Assembly: GCF_030929595.1 (NCBI RefSeq)
Contig: NZ_JAVFVR010000001.1
Coordinates: 806,001-870,000, forward strand
Reading direction: 5' to 3'
DNA: 64,000 bases
Source of the DNA: Flavobacterium sp. LHD-85
GTDB lineage: Bacteria > Bacteroidota > Bacteroidia > Flavobacteriales > Flavobacteriaceae
A program made the translations under genes and the position numbers. The notes beneath the pieces were generated by a model, which was not told where the DNA came from, did no database searches, and saw only the letters and a list, made by a program, of their open reading frames with translations. Shown piece by piece: positions 56,421 through 64,000 of this stretch; positions within the stretch are counted from its first letter, which is position 1; each line of letters begins with the position of its first letter.

Positions 56421-56894
56421 ATGATCAAAACCAAAAAATTTCAACTTACCAAAAAAGAATACTTTTCATTTATTATTAGAATTTTATTAAAAAAGCGCTG
56501 GTGGCTCTATGCTTTTATATTGTTTCTTTCTGTTATAATCCTTTTCAAGGACAACAAAGATTCTTCAGATACTTTTATTATGGTTTTTGGTTTTCTTTAT
56601 CCGCTAATTATATTATTTCAATATTGGCGATTCGCATATTCAAAAGAAAATAAGATCATTTTTAAAGAAAGACAATTTGAAATTTTCTCGGATAGAATTA
56701 TTGCTTACATGGGAGAAATCTCAGAAGGAACAATTGACAATCAAAATTTTATAAAAACTTTCGAATTAAAAGACCTTTACCTTTTATACATTTCAAAAGG
56801 TCAATGTTTTTACTTTCCAAAAAGAATTTTCGAATCTCAAGAAGATGAAAATTGGTTTAGAAATGAAGTGTTTTTAAAGATTAAGAAGAAATAA
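56421..56894 (+). CDS. YcxB-like membrane protein
   Basis: The 157-aa protein has two adjacent membrane helices (about residues 27-43 and 51-67) and a C-terminal beta-rich domain with IIFKERQFEIFSDRI and CFYFPKRIF, matching the YcxB-like pattern. Function unknown. It follows the XRE regulator by 26 bp and may be its partner. Confidence 0.75.
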   Translation: MIKTKKFQLTKKEYFSFIIRILLKKRWWLYAFILFLSVIILFKDNKDSSDTFIMVFGFLYPLIILFQYWRFAYSKENKIIFKERQFEIFSDRIIAYMGEISEGTIDNQNFIKTFELKDLYLLYISKGQCFYFPKRIFESQEDENWFRNEVFLKIKKK

Positions 56895-56927
56895 TTTCGG
56901 CTAAAGCATATTTCATTAGAATCAAAA

Positions 56928-56955
56928 AAACCTCCAGCTAAAGCAGGAGGCAATT
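56928..56955 (-). terminator. Terminator-like hairpin in minus orientation
   Basis: CCTCC-A-GC and GC-A-GGAGG form a stem with a T7 run only on the minus strand. No minus-strand gene ends here now. Confidence 0.55.
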
Positions 56956-56994
56956 CATTTAACTTTCTTATTCCATAAAGCATATCCGTCTAGT

Positions 56995-57125
56995 TTGTCA
57001 TTTCGACGTAAGGAGAAATCTTCGCGAGAAACTCGACAAAGATTGGCTTTTCGTTGCGGAGTTTCTAGTGTGATTGCTTCGCCAGTTCGCTATCGCTCGT
57101 GTCCTCCTTCCTCGGAATGACAAAA
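56995..57125. repeat. 131-bp inverted-repeat element, TTTGTCATTTCGACG type
   Basis: The left end TTTGTCATTTCGACGTAAGG and the right end, read on the minus strand as TTTGTCATTCCGAGGAAGG, match with few changes. The centre (CTTCGCCAGTTCGCTATCGC) is unrelated to neighbours and GC-richer. A related arm occurs near 54415-54434. Confidence 0.8.
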
Positions 57126-57300
57126 TAAGTAACGAAAATCCTTTTAATCTTAATAATCTGTGGCAAAACAAAAAACATTTCAGAAATTTCTTTAATTATT
57201 TTATACTTTAGTATTTAAATATTCTTACTTTTAAAAAACCAAAAACCTAATTCTCAAAATTTCGCTTGTTTTTAAATCTCAAAAAAAACAATTAGAACAC

Positions 57301-58092
57301 ATGAGAAAATACAGATTACTAGTCATTTTTTTAGCAATTATTGCTGTTTTTTATTTTGCTAGAACAATTCGAAGCTTTACTGTTCAGCACGAAACCAAAA
57401 CCCTTAAATCGGAACATTTTATTGTTTCCTATAACGGAATTTATAAAAGCGAGGCAGAAAAAGTTAGCAAACATCTTGAAGAAAATTATTCTAAAATAAG
57501 AGAAAATCTAAAAGACATAGAACACGAGCCGATAAAGGTTTTTGTTTACGGTTCGCAATTTAAGTTTAATGAAGCCACGGGTTTAACAGAAAACACAAAA
57601 GGCACAAGTCGTGGGCCAAATGAGTTCCATTTTGTTTGGACAAATTGGTTTAATTCTCTTTTCCCAGACGATCCGCTCAAAACGGCTTTGCATGAGTTTA
57701 CGCATTGCGTTCAGCTGAATATATTAATATACAAAGCAAAAGACACCATCATAACACAAGACCGACTGACTTTTGAAAGAGCATTTGATAAAAAGTTTAA
57801 AGCCGAATATCCGCGCTGGCTCTGGGAATCGATTAGTATTTTTGAAGCAGGAGAAGTTAATTCGCTAAGCGTGAAATATGCCAAAAGCAAAAACCTCACT
57901 TTAGAAGATTTAAATCACGGCAATCAGATTTACAATATTGGCTACACGATAATTGAATATATGACCCAAAAATGGGGAAAAGATATTCTGCCTAAATTAA
58001 TCGCGTCTTTTGGCAACATCGAAAAAACATTGAATGTATCAACCGAAGAATTTGAGAGAGGCTGGATGGCTTTTTTGGAGGAGAAATATTGA
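57301..58092 (+). CDS. Gluzincin-type metallopeptidase with N-terminal anchor
   Basis: The 263-aa protein has one N-terminal hydrophobic segment (about residues 6-22). The zinc motif is HEFTH (His131, Glu132, His135), with a downstream Glu in WLWESISIFEAGE (near 177) as probable third ligand, like peptidase MA-like proteins. It would act outside the cytoplasm. Substrate unknown. A palindrome follows. Confidence 0.82.
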   Translation: MRKYRLLVIFLAIIAVFYFARTIRSFTVQHETKTLKSEHFIVSYNGIYKSEAEKVSKHLEENYSKIRENLKDIEHEPIKVFVYGSQFKFNEATGLTENTKGTSRGPNEFHFVWTNWFNSLFPDDPLKTALHEFTHCVQLNILIYKAKDTIITQDRLTFERAFDKKFKAEYPRWLWESISIFEAGEVNSLSVKYAKSKNLTLEDLNHGNQIYNIGYTIIEYMTQKWGKDILPKLIASFGNIEKTLNVSTEEFERGWMAFLEEKY

Positions 58093-58098
58093 TTCGTT

Positions 58099-58200
58099 TT
58101 TTATTTCACGCAGATTTAAAATGATTTAAGCAGATAAACGCAGATATTATTAAAATCAAAATAAATCTGCTAAAATCTGCAGAATCTGCGTGAAATAAAA
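58099..58200. repeat. Palindromic repeat (TTTCACGCAGATT type)
   Basis: Arms 58099-58115 and 58184-58200 are perfect 17-bp complements (TTTTATTTCACGCAGAT). Inner CAGAT/ATCTG units repeat several times. It lies between convergent genes. Confidence 0.88.
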
Positions 58201-58225
58201 ATTCTTTAATCTTGGAATTTGAAAT

Positions 58226-58891
58226 TTATTTATTGGAATTTAATATTTCAATAATCTTATCTACATTGATTTCACTATAATCATTAATATAAAAATCGCA
58301 CGGCGGAAGCTGTTCTTTGGTATGCGTGCTTAAAACGCCTACGACTTTCATTCCGGCATTTAGTCCTGCTGTAATACCCGAAAAAGAATCTTCAAAAACC
58401 ACACAATCAGACGGAGAAACTCCAACACGTTCTGCCGATTTTAAATATACTTCTGGATTTGGTTTATGAAACGTCACATCTTCTGACGACATCATCGAAT
58501 CCATTTTTTCTCCGAGTTTCAAGAAATTGGCAATTAAATCCAAATTCGCTCGAGGTGCCGATGTAGCAACTGCAGTTTTAAATCCGCGCGATTTTAATTC
58601 GTTTAAAAAATCCATATAATATGGAATCGTTTCGACTTTGTCTTTGTAAATCTCTCGAAACATTCCTTCTTTTTCGTCTTCTAATTTTATCAATTCTTCT
58701 CCTGCAATTGGGCGTTTGAAGAAATGCGTCATGATATAACTATTGTGTTTTCCGTACATATGCTCTTCAAATTCTTCTTTCGTGTACGGAATATTATATT
58801 TATCGAAAAACTTTTCAAAAGCGATTACATGATGCGGATTGGTATGCGAAATCACACCGTCCATATCAAAAATTACACATTGCTGGCTCAT
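58226..58891 (-). CDS. HAD-family phosphatase, PGMB-like
   Basis: The 221-aa protein has motif I FDMDGVISHT (Asp9, Asp11), a helical cap, motif II ATSAPRAN, Lys in FHKPNPEVYLKSA and motif IV FEDSFSGITAGLNAG. It belongs to the beta-phosphoglucomutase-like branch but stands alone, so a sugar-phosphate phosphatase role is more likely. The ATG at 58891 is preferred. Confidence 0.86.
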   Translation of the reverse strand: MSQQCVIFDMDGVISHTNPHHVIAFEKFFDKYNIPYTKEEFEEHMYGKHNSYIMTHFFKRPIAGEELIKLEDEKEGMFREIYKDKVETIPYYMDFLNELKSRGFKTAVATSAPRANLDLIANFLKLGEKMDSMMSSEDVTFHKPNPEVYLKSAERVGVSPSDCVVFEDSFSGITAGLNAGMKVVGVLSTHTKEQLPPCDFYINDYSEINVDKIIEILNSNK

Positions 58892-58918
58892 ATATTTGTT
58901 TTGTTGTTTTATTATCTT

Positions 58919-58926
58919 CAAATATA
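58919..58926 (-). promoter_or_regulatory. -7 box of the HAD phosphatase promoter
   Basis: The minus strand reads TATATTTG, 28 bp before the ATG at 58891. Confidence 0.5.
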
Positions 58927-58970
58927 CTGAATCACTCTATCTACCATCATTTTATAAAATTAAATTTTGA

Positions 58971-59981
58971 TTATTTTCGAGATAATTTACGTACGTTAAT
59001 TCCGTTTTTTCTATTCTCGATCATAATAAGATCCCCATTTTCATCAAAAGCGATTCGTCCTATATAAGCAGTTTGAGCTTCACCAACCAAACCATCTTTA
59101 TAACCACTAGGTCTCTCCCCTTCTCCTAATAAATATTTTCCTTTTCCATCAGGAGTAATCTGTAAAATATTATTATTAGATGTCGATATGTATATAATGT
59201 CATTTTTATCTATAGCCAGCCCTTGTGCATCTTTTAAACCTACATACGGCACATAGACCCCATCTTGTTTTACCGTAATTTTAATTGTTGTCACAAGTCC
59301 TTCTGGTGTTATTTTTCGAATTCCTTCGGCACCAACATTTTCTTTCATATATAAATTACCCTTACTATCCTTAGCAATAAACTGCGCAGAACTAAAACGC
59401 GCCTCTTCGCCTTTACCATCATTATGCCCCCATGCATCAGGTTTTCCAGCTAAAACAGTTGATGTTCCTTTTGGATTAAATTTTAATATGGATGTTGCAT
59501 CAGAAATATACAAATTATCCTCTTTGTCAATAAGAAAACCAAAAGCCTGGCGTCCCATTTCTGCTTCTGTCAGATAAGTAGTCACTAAGCCGTTTGGAGT
59601 AATTTTTCTCAAAGTTCTATCATGAGAACCTGAAAAGTATATATTTCCTTTAGAATCTGTATTTAAATCAACAATTGTTGTAAAAACAGCTTCTTCGCCC
59701 TGCCCATTTACATCTATCTCACTAAACTCTCCAGATCCAGCCAGAACTGTTACAACACCATTTTTATCTACTTTTCTTATCTGATCAGATTCAAAACTTG
59801 CTACATAAATATTTCCATTTCCGTCAATAGTCAATGCTGTAGGAAATAAATCTCTTGGCTTAAAGACCCCTGCCGCAACAGTACTTACTTTATCATATTG
59901 AATAATAGTTACATTTTCATTGTCATCACTCGAACAAGAAATCATTGTGATAGCAAATAGAAAAAAGACGATTTTTTTCAT
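58971..59981 (-). CDS. NHL-repeat beta-propeller lipoprotein
   Basis: The 336-aa protein has a lipoprotein signal peptide (TMISC, Cys16) and about six NHL-type blades with repeated units such as ALTIDGNGNIYVASFESDQIRK and GLAIDKNDIIYISTSNN. Such proteins bind ligands at the surface. No enzyme motif is seen. Confidence 0.88.
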   Translation of the reverse strand: MKKIVFFLFAITMISCSSDDNENVTIIQYDKVSTVAAGVFKPRDLFPTALTIDGNGNIYVASFESDQIRKVDKNGVVTVLAGSGEFSEIDVNGQGEEAVFTTIVDLNTDSKGNIYFSGSHDRTLRKITPNGLVTTYLTEAEMGRQAFGFLIDKEDNLYISDATSILKFNPKGTSTVLAGKPDAWGHNDGKGEEARFSSAQFIAKDSKGNLYMKENVGAEGIRKITPEGLVTTIKITVKQDGVYVPYVGLKDAQGLAIDKNDIIYISTSNNNILQITPDGKGKYLLGEGERPSGYKDGLVGEAQTAYIGRIAFDENGDLIMIENRKNGINVRKLSRK

Positions 59982-60022
59982 AGGTTCTTAAGATTTTTGA
60001 TTTGGTTTTGAATTAGTTAAAA

Positions 60023-60030
60023 CAAAACTA
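60023..60030 (-). promoter_or_regulatory. -7 box of the NHL lipoprotein promoter
   Basis: The minus strand reads TAGTTTTG, 42 bp before the ATG. Confidence 0.45.
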
Positions 60031-60087
60031 ATAGAATAATCTTTCAAAAAACATTATTTCCAATAAAAAAACTACAATTTAACTTTC

Positions 60088-61671
60088 TTACCCAATCCAA
60101 ATTTTACTTTTAACCAAAGTCATCGTCTGTCTCAAATGCTGATTGCACGCAATAAGAATTATCAAAACCAATAAACCATAACCTACGATGGTATAAATTT
60201 CCATATCGGCCAATAAAGTCGATTGTTTTGTAATTGTACTAAAAACCTTTTTCATGGCTAGAACATTTGCATTATCTGCGGAATATCCTTTGGCAATAAA
60301 ACTTTGAGTTGCGCTTGCAATCGTTTGCTGTGCTTCGGGATTTTCGCCTGTTACAAATTGGCTTAATTTCAAGAAGTGTTTTTTATTCAAGAAAACCATT
60401 GCATTCTGCATTACGCAGAAACCAATTGTACTGCCCCAAAAACGCCCCGAAACCCCAACAATTCCCGAAGAAACCGCCATATTTGCTGGAACCGATGATG
60501 TGGTAAATAAGATGAGCGGAACAAATAAAAACCCAACACCGATTCCTTGCAAAATATAGGGAATGATAATATCGCTCAATGCAATATCTGGCACAAAAAG
60601 AAACGTAAACCAGAAATGGAAAATAGCAATAAGCGCAAAACCAATCATGAAAATAATTTTTGTCGAAACAGATTTCATCAGAAAAAATGCGGCTAAAATA
60701 AGTCCGATTACATTTCCTAATCCGTTTATGTATTGAACGCCCGCCACACGCGATGGATCCCAATTCCAGATTGAAAACATTGCCGAATGACAAAGACTCA
60801 ATGTTGCTCTGCTGATATAGAAAAGGAAAAACAATAAAAATCCTATTCGCAGATTGGCGTATTTTATCACTTCAAAATTAAAACTTGGTCTTTTCACTAA
60901 ACGTTCTTTAAAAACGAATAATCCGCCTGTAATGAGCGAAATCATCAAGATTAAAACCATTTCTGAAGACTGTAACCAATATTTTTTCTCAGCATAAACA
61001 AAAAAGTAGGCACCGCAAAGAATCGAAATTAAAACCAAAAAATAACTCATCCAGTCGATTTGATACAACGGAATCTTCTTTGTAATTCGGTGCCCTCTGA
61101 AAGTAACTAAGATTAAAAAGACGTTTAAAACTTGTAGTCCGCCCGAAACATACAACATATATTTCCAGTCGTAATGATCAAGAAACCACACTGCGATATT
61201 CATTATAAAAGGCGTAGACAACAATAGCGCGCCGTAGTAAAATGAAAACCCAATAATAATGGCATTTTTTGTATTGAACTGCTCAATAAGCAATTGTCTG
61301 ATGGTGATTACAGGAAGCGCCATCAGGATTCCTTCGGCAACTCTCATCAATAGAAAAACCGAAAAATTGGTAATATAGGCCGATGAAACAATCGTAATTC
61401 CAATTAAGGAGTAAACCGCCATCAGGTAATTTTTTGCAGGGAAAAAACTCGAAAATCGGCCTTCTATCAAAATGGTTGCCAGCAGAGTTCCGTACGTAAC
61501 ACACATCGCAAACTGCAAATCTTCGGGCTCAATATCCAGAAAACTCGCCGCATACGTTACGTTTGACGTGTAAACCCCCAATAAAATCATAGAATGCAAC
61601 AAACAAACGAACAAAATAATAATGATCGCCCATCTTGGAACCCATGATTTAAATATACTTTTATCTTCCAT
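60088..61671 (-). CDS. MFS drug-efflux permease, DHA2/EmrB type
   Basis: The 527-aa protein has about fourteen membrane helices, the DHA2 layout of EmrB. Visible blocks are MRVAEGILMALPVITIRQLL and the later VSGRFWGSTIGFCVMQN. The ATG at 61671 lies 1 bp after the HlyD stop, so translation is coupled. With HlyD and TolC it would form a tripartite pump exporting drugs or toxic metabolites. Confidence 0.88.
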   Translation of the reverse strand: MEDKSIFKSWVPRWAIIIILFVCLLHSMILLGVYTSNVTYAASFLDIEPEDLQFAMCVTYGTLLATILIEGRFSSFFPAKNYLMAVYSLIGITIVSSAYITNFSVFLLMRVAEGILMALPVITIRQLLIEQFNTKNAIIIGFSFYYGALLLSTPFIMNIAVWFLDHYDWKYMLYVSGGLQVLNVFLILVTFRGHRITKKIPLYQIDWMSYFLVLISILCGAYFFVYAEKKYWLQSSEMVLILMISLITGGLFVFKERLVKRPSFNFEVIKYANLRIGFLLFFLFYISRATLSLCHSAMFSIWNWDPSRVAGVQYINGLGNVIGLILAAFFLMKSVSTKIIFMIGFALIAIFHFWFTFLFVPDIALSDIIIPYILQGIGVGFLFVPLILFTTSSVPANMAVSSGIVGVSGRFWGSTIGFCVMQNAMVFLNKKHFLKLSQFVTGENPEAQQTIASATQSFIAKGYSADNANVLAMKKVFSTITKQSTLLADMEIYTIVGYGLLVLIILIACNQHLRQTMTLVKSKIWIG

Positions 61672-61672
61672 T

Positions 61673-62725
61673 TTATTTGTGTGCAGCAACAACTGTAATG
61701 TTCATTCCTGCTCTTAAAAAATCGGTTTGTTTATCTTGTTCTTTTAACTGAATTCTAACTGGAATTCTCTGTTCAATTTTCACGAAGTTTCCAGTCGCAT
61801 TATCTGGAGGAAGCAACGAGAATCTTGCGCCACTCGCAGGCGATAACGAAGCAATTGTTCCCACGAAAACTTTGTCGTTTATGGCATCAGCTTTGATTTC
61901 TACTTCTTGTCCAACCGTTAAATACTGTAATTGCGTTTCTTTAAAATTGGCTGTAATCCATTTTTCTTTACTTACGATAGAAAGCAAAGACTGCCCTTCT
62001 TTTACCATTTGTCCAGGCTGTAAAGTTCTTTTTCCAACCCAACCGTCATAAGGCGCTGTGATTACTGTATACGAAAGAAACAATGCCGCATTATCTGCTA
62101 CAGCTTGTTTTGAAGCAATATTCGTTTGTGTTGTCGGAACATTCGCTTCAGCAACAGAAGTGCTTAAAGTAGCTGAATGAATTCTGTTTTTCATTTCCTG
62201 AAAATGTGCTTGAGCCGATTCGTAATCTGCCTTCACTTTTTCTAATTGCTGAGAAGTTGCCGCTTCTTCGCTTACCAAAGCTTTATATCTTTCGTATTCT
62301 AATTTGGTTTTCCAAAGATTCGATTTGGCAGCTTCTAATTGCGATTCGTTAATTGCTGTTGCACTCGCTGTATTAATGGCGTTTTTTTGAGCCACAACGC
62401 TATTTTGCTGTGCATTTTGAACATCGGCAAGAGCCACATTCAATTTCGATTTATATTCTCTATTATCGATCACCACCAAAGTATCTCCTTTATGCACAAA
62501 CTGATTTTCGTCAAAACGAACTTCCTGCACATAACCTGTAATTCTCGACATAATTGGCGTAACATATTGTTCTACCTGCGCGTCATTAGTCTCTTCATGA
62601 TTTCGGTTAAACACATAAAACCAAATTCCCAAAATAACCCCGCTTATTACCAGCGCACACGCAATAATTGTTATTAGTATATGAAACGTTTTATTTCTTT
62701 TAGTTTCATTTTTTATCTTAACCAT
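61673..62725 (-). CDS. HlyD/EmrA-family membrane fusion protein
   Basis: The 350-aa protein has one N-terminal membrane helix (about residues 13-34) and the EmrA-like lipoyl/barrel-sandwich start TNDAQVEQYVTPIMSRITG. A long alpha-hairpin follows (about 95-210, Ala/Gln/Glu-rich), then a beta-barrel (APYDGWVGKRTLQPGQ). It links the MFS pump to TolC. Confidence 0.92.
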   Translation of the reverse strand: MVKIKNETKRNKTFHILITIIACALVISGVILGIWFYVFNRNHEETNDAQVEQYVTPIMSRITGYVQEVRFDENQFVHKGDTLVVIDNREYKSKLNVALADVQNAQQNSVVAQKNAINTASATAINESQLEAAKSNLWKTKLEYERYKALVSEEAATSQQLEKVKADYESAQAHFQEMKNRIHSATLSTSVAEANVPTTQTNIASKQAVADNAALFLSYTVITAPYDGWVGKRTLQPGQMVKEGQSLLSIVSKEKWITANFKETQLQYLTVGQEVEIKADAINDKVFVGTIASLSPASGARFSLLPPDNATGNFVKIEQRIPVRIQLKEQDKQTDFLRAGMNITVVAAHK

Positions 62726-62767
62726 CTTTTTTATCTCTTTATCTTAGTTCTTTCTTTTAGTCTTTCT

Positions 62768-62813
62768 TCTTGCTTCTTGCCTCTTCCAAGTCTTGCTTCT
62801 TGCCTCTTCCAAG
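62768..62813. repeat. Two perfect 23-bp tandem repeats
   Basis: The 23-nt unit beginning TCTTGCTTCTTGCC and ending TTCCAAG occurs at 62768-62790 and again at 62791-62813 without a gap, within a pyrimidine-rich spacer between tolC and hlyD. Confidence 0.9.
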
Positions 62814-62866
62814 TCTTTCCTCTTTCTTCTTTCCTCTAAGGCTTCAGCCTAATCTTTCGCCAGCAT

Positions 62867-64000
62867 CTAGCTCTGAGGCATAATTCCTGCCGTGTGCATC
62901 ATTTGGTAATGTTTCAAAACAGCATCCAATCGGGTAGAGATTTTGTTGTATTTTGCCTGAAGCAAAGCATTATCAGCATCGACCATTTCGGTAATTAAAA
63001 CCAATTGGTTTAAGTATTTCAGCTTTACTATTCGGTAATTTTCTTCAGCTAAATCCAAAGCTTTGTCAACCACGACAAATTTTTCAAGAATTTCCTGATA
63101 CTGCGTATGCTCTTTGTATAACTGATCTTGAATTTCTTCTTTTATAATTTCAGTTTGCATTTTCTGCATATCGATTTTAGTGCTCGCTTTTGCCACTTTC
63201 GTTTTGTTTTTATACAAAGCCGAAAGATCAAAACGCGCCTCGATTCCTACCTGACCTAAAGTGTACAAATACGGATTTGGCGGAAAGAATTTGTAGTTTG
63301 GATAATAAAAGCCATAATTCCCGAAGAAGTTTACGCTTGGCAGATAATTTCCTTTTACTAATTGCATTTCAGTTTTACTGATGTTTAATTCCTGACTTGC
63401 AATTCGCATTTCTTCATTCTGCATCGCTTTATTCAGATAAAAATCATACGGATCTAAACCGTTCATTTCGTCCAGACTTGAAGTGGTGTCAATTGCAATT
63501 TCTTCGTTTTCCGGAATCTGGATCAGCGTTTTCAGATCGTGAAGTGCGATTTTAATGTTTTTGGAGTTAGTTAACGCATTCAATTCGCGATCTGAAAGCT
63601 GTAATTCGGCACGAATAACTTCGTTTTTCGTAACCGTTCCATGTTTTTGAAGCGATTGCACTTCTTTTAATCGGCTTTTTTCTTCTTTGATGTTTTCCTC
63701 AAATATTTTTTGAAGTTCCATCATTTTATAAATCGCCAGATAGTTTGCAACAACTTCCAGTTCGATATCATTTTCTGTTTTTTCCGATTTTATTTTCGCA
63801 ATTTCGTTTTCCTGATTCGCAATTTTAATAGCGTTATTAATCTTGTTTCCAACGTAAATTGGCATTTTAAAAGTTGAATTTACCTCATAGATTTCAGGAA
63901 TTGCAGGCGTAACTTCTTTATCTTTTAAGAAACCATCTCCTTTAAATTCTGTAATGTTGGTAATTCTGGAGTACATTCCGTTTAGTTGTACATCCGGCAA
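62867..64000 (-). CDS. TolC-family outer-membrane efflux protein, 5' part missing
   Basis: The last 377 codons are present; the start lies beyond the right edge, and the first visible codon (TTG) is internal. The helical repeats of OEP domains are visible (NEIAKIKSEKTENDIELEVVANYLAIYKMME; LNISKTEMQLVKGNYLPSVNFFGNYG). The stop is followed by a 141-bp spacer to hlyD. It would be the outer-membrane exit duct of the pump encoded by the next two genes. Confidence 0.9.
   Translation of the reverse strand: MPDVQLNGMYSRITNITEFKGDGFLKDKEVTPAIPEIYEVNSTFKMPIYVGNKINNAIKIANQENEIAKIKSEKTENDIELEVVANYLAIYKMMELQKIFEENIKEEKSRLKEVQSLQKHGTVTKNEVIRAELQLSDRELNALTNSKNIKIALHDLKTLIQIPENEEIAIDTTSSLDEMNGLDPYDFYLNKAMQNEEMRIASQELNISKTEMQLVKGNYLPSVNFFGNYGFYYPNYKFFPPNPYLYTLGQVGIEARFDLSALYKNKTKVAKASTKIDMQKMQTEIIKEEIQDQLYKEHTQYQEILEKFVVVDKALDLAEENYRIVKLKYLNQLVLITEMVDADNALLQAKYNKISTRLDAVLKHYQMMHTAGIMPQS

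Larger units (their letters stand above)
56895..57300. other. 406-bp spacer with orphan terminator and repeat
   Basis: It contains a terminator-like hairpin at 56928-56955, an inverted-repeat element at 56995-57125 and then AT-rich sequence before the metallopeptidase. No ORF. Confidence 0.7.

Noticed and set aside
53022..57300. Complete genomic island with attachment repeats at tRNA-Leu
   Set aside because: I found no second copy of the tRNA 3' end and no integrase in the window; only an accessory character is supported.

Overview
The window is AT-rich bacterial DNA from a member of the Bacteroidota, almost certainly a Flavobacterium close to F. johnsoniae. The evidence is a SusC/SusD pair, TAnnTTTG-type -7 promoter boxes, lipoproteins with a short lipobox followed by Cys, mevalonate-pathway genes typical of Flavobacteriia, and many flavobacterial intergenic palindromes. 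I see no rRNA, CRISPR array, transposase or phage genes. One tRNA, tRNA-Leu(UAG), is present.

Region 1 (1-17085) is a complete starch/maltodextrin utilisation locus. susC, susD and a truncated susE run leftward. A LacI-type regulator and a rightward row follow: SLC45-like sugar permease, beta-phosphoglucomutase, GH65 maltose phosphorylase, GH97 alpha-glucosidase (SusB type), GH13 neopullulanase-like enzyme and a GH13 alpha-amylase lipoprotein. Together they bind and cut starch outside, import oligosaccharides through SusCD, trim them in the periplasm, bring maltose into the cytoplasm and split it by phosphorolysis to glucose and glucose 6-phosphate.

Region 2 (17269-22619) holds housekeeping genes: GDPD, an HI0933-type flavoprotein, a PGP-like HAD phosphatase, a Crp-type regulator, a metallo-beta-lactamase-fold hydrolase and TspO. 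Region 3 (22772-28267) is an isoprenoid cluster (mevalonate-diphosphate decarboxylase, GHMP kinase, DUF502, UbiA prenyltransferase, pseudouridine synthase). A RelE/ParE-type toxin-antitoxin pair sits between the first two pathway genes. Region 4 (28331-39717) mixes small hypotheticals, a GT2/UPF0104 pair, ruvC, hemW, a cyclase, GNAT, DUF4260, MmcQ, PH-SHOCT and DUF4407 genes. Region 5 (39954-43899) is a TonB receptor plus beta-propeller phytase pair. Region 6 (44140-52912) carries pckA, DUF423, a saccharopine dehydrogenase-like gene, a leftward operon (YwqK, DUF6624, BlaI, M56-TonB) with a BlaI-type operator at its head, and an M20 dipeptidase.

Region 7 (53022-58092) starts at tRNA-Leu and looks accessory: an unknown two-gene membrane cassette, a methyltransferase, a divergent small gene/XRE pair, a YcxB-like protein, repeats and a metallopeptidase. 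Region 8 (58226-64000) holds a HAD phosphatase, an NHL-repeat lipoprotein and a leftward TolC-HlyD-MFS (EmrAB-type) efflux operon, with tolC cut by the window end.

The most striking non-coding feature is a large set of intergenic palindromes (60-170 bp, several families), two of which appear to have left in-frame fragments inside genes. The best candidates for something new are the BlaI-controlled DUF6624/YwqK operon, the two-gene cassette beside tRNA-Leu, and a 91-bp element flanked by a perfect 15-bp direct repeat.
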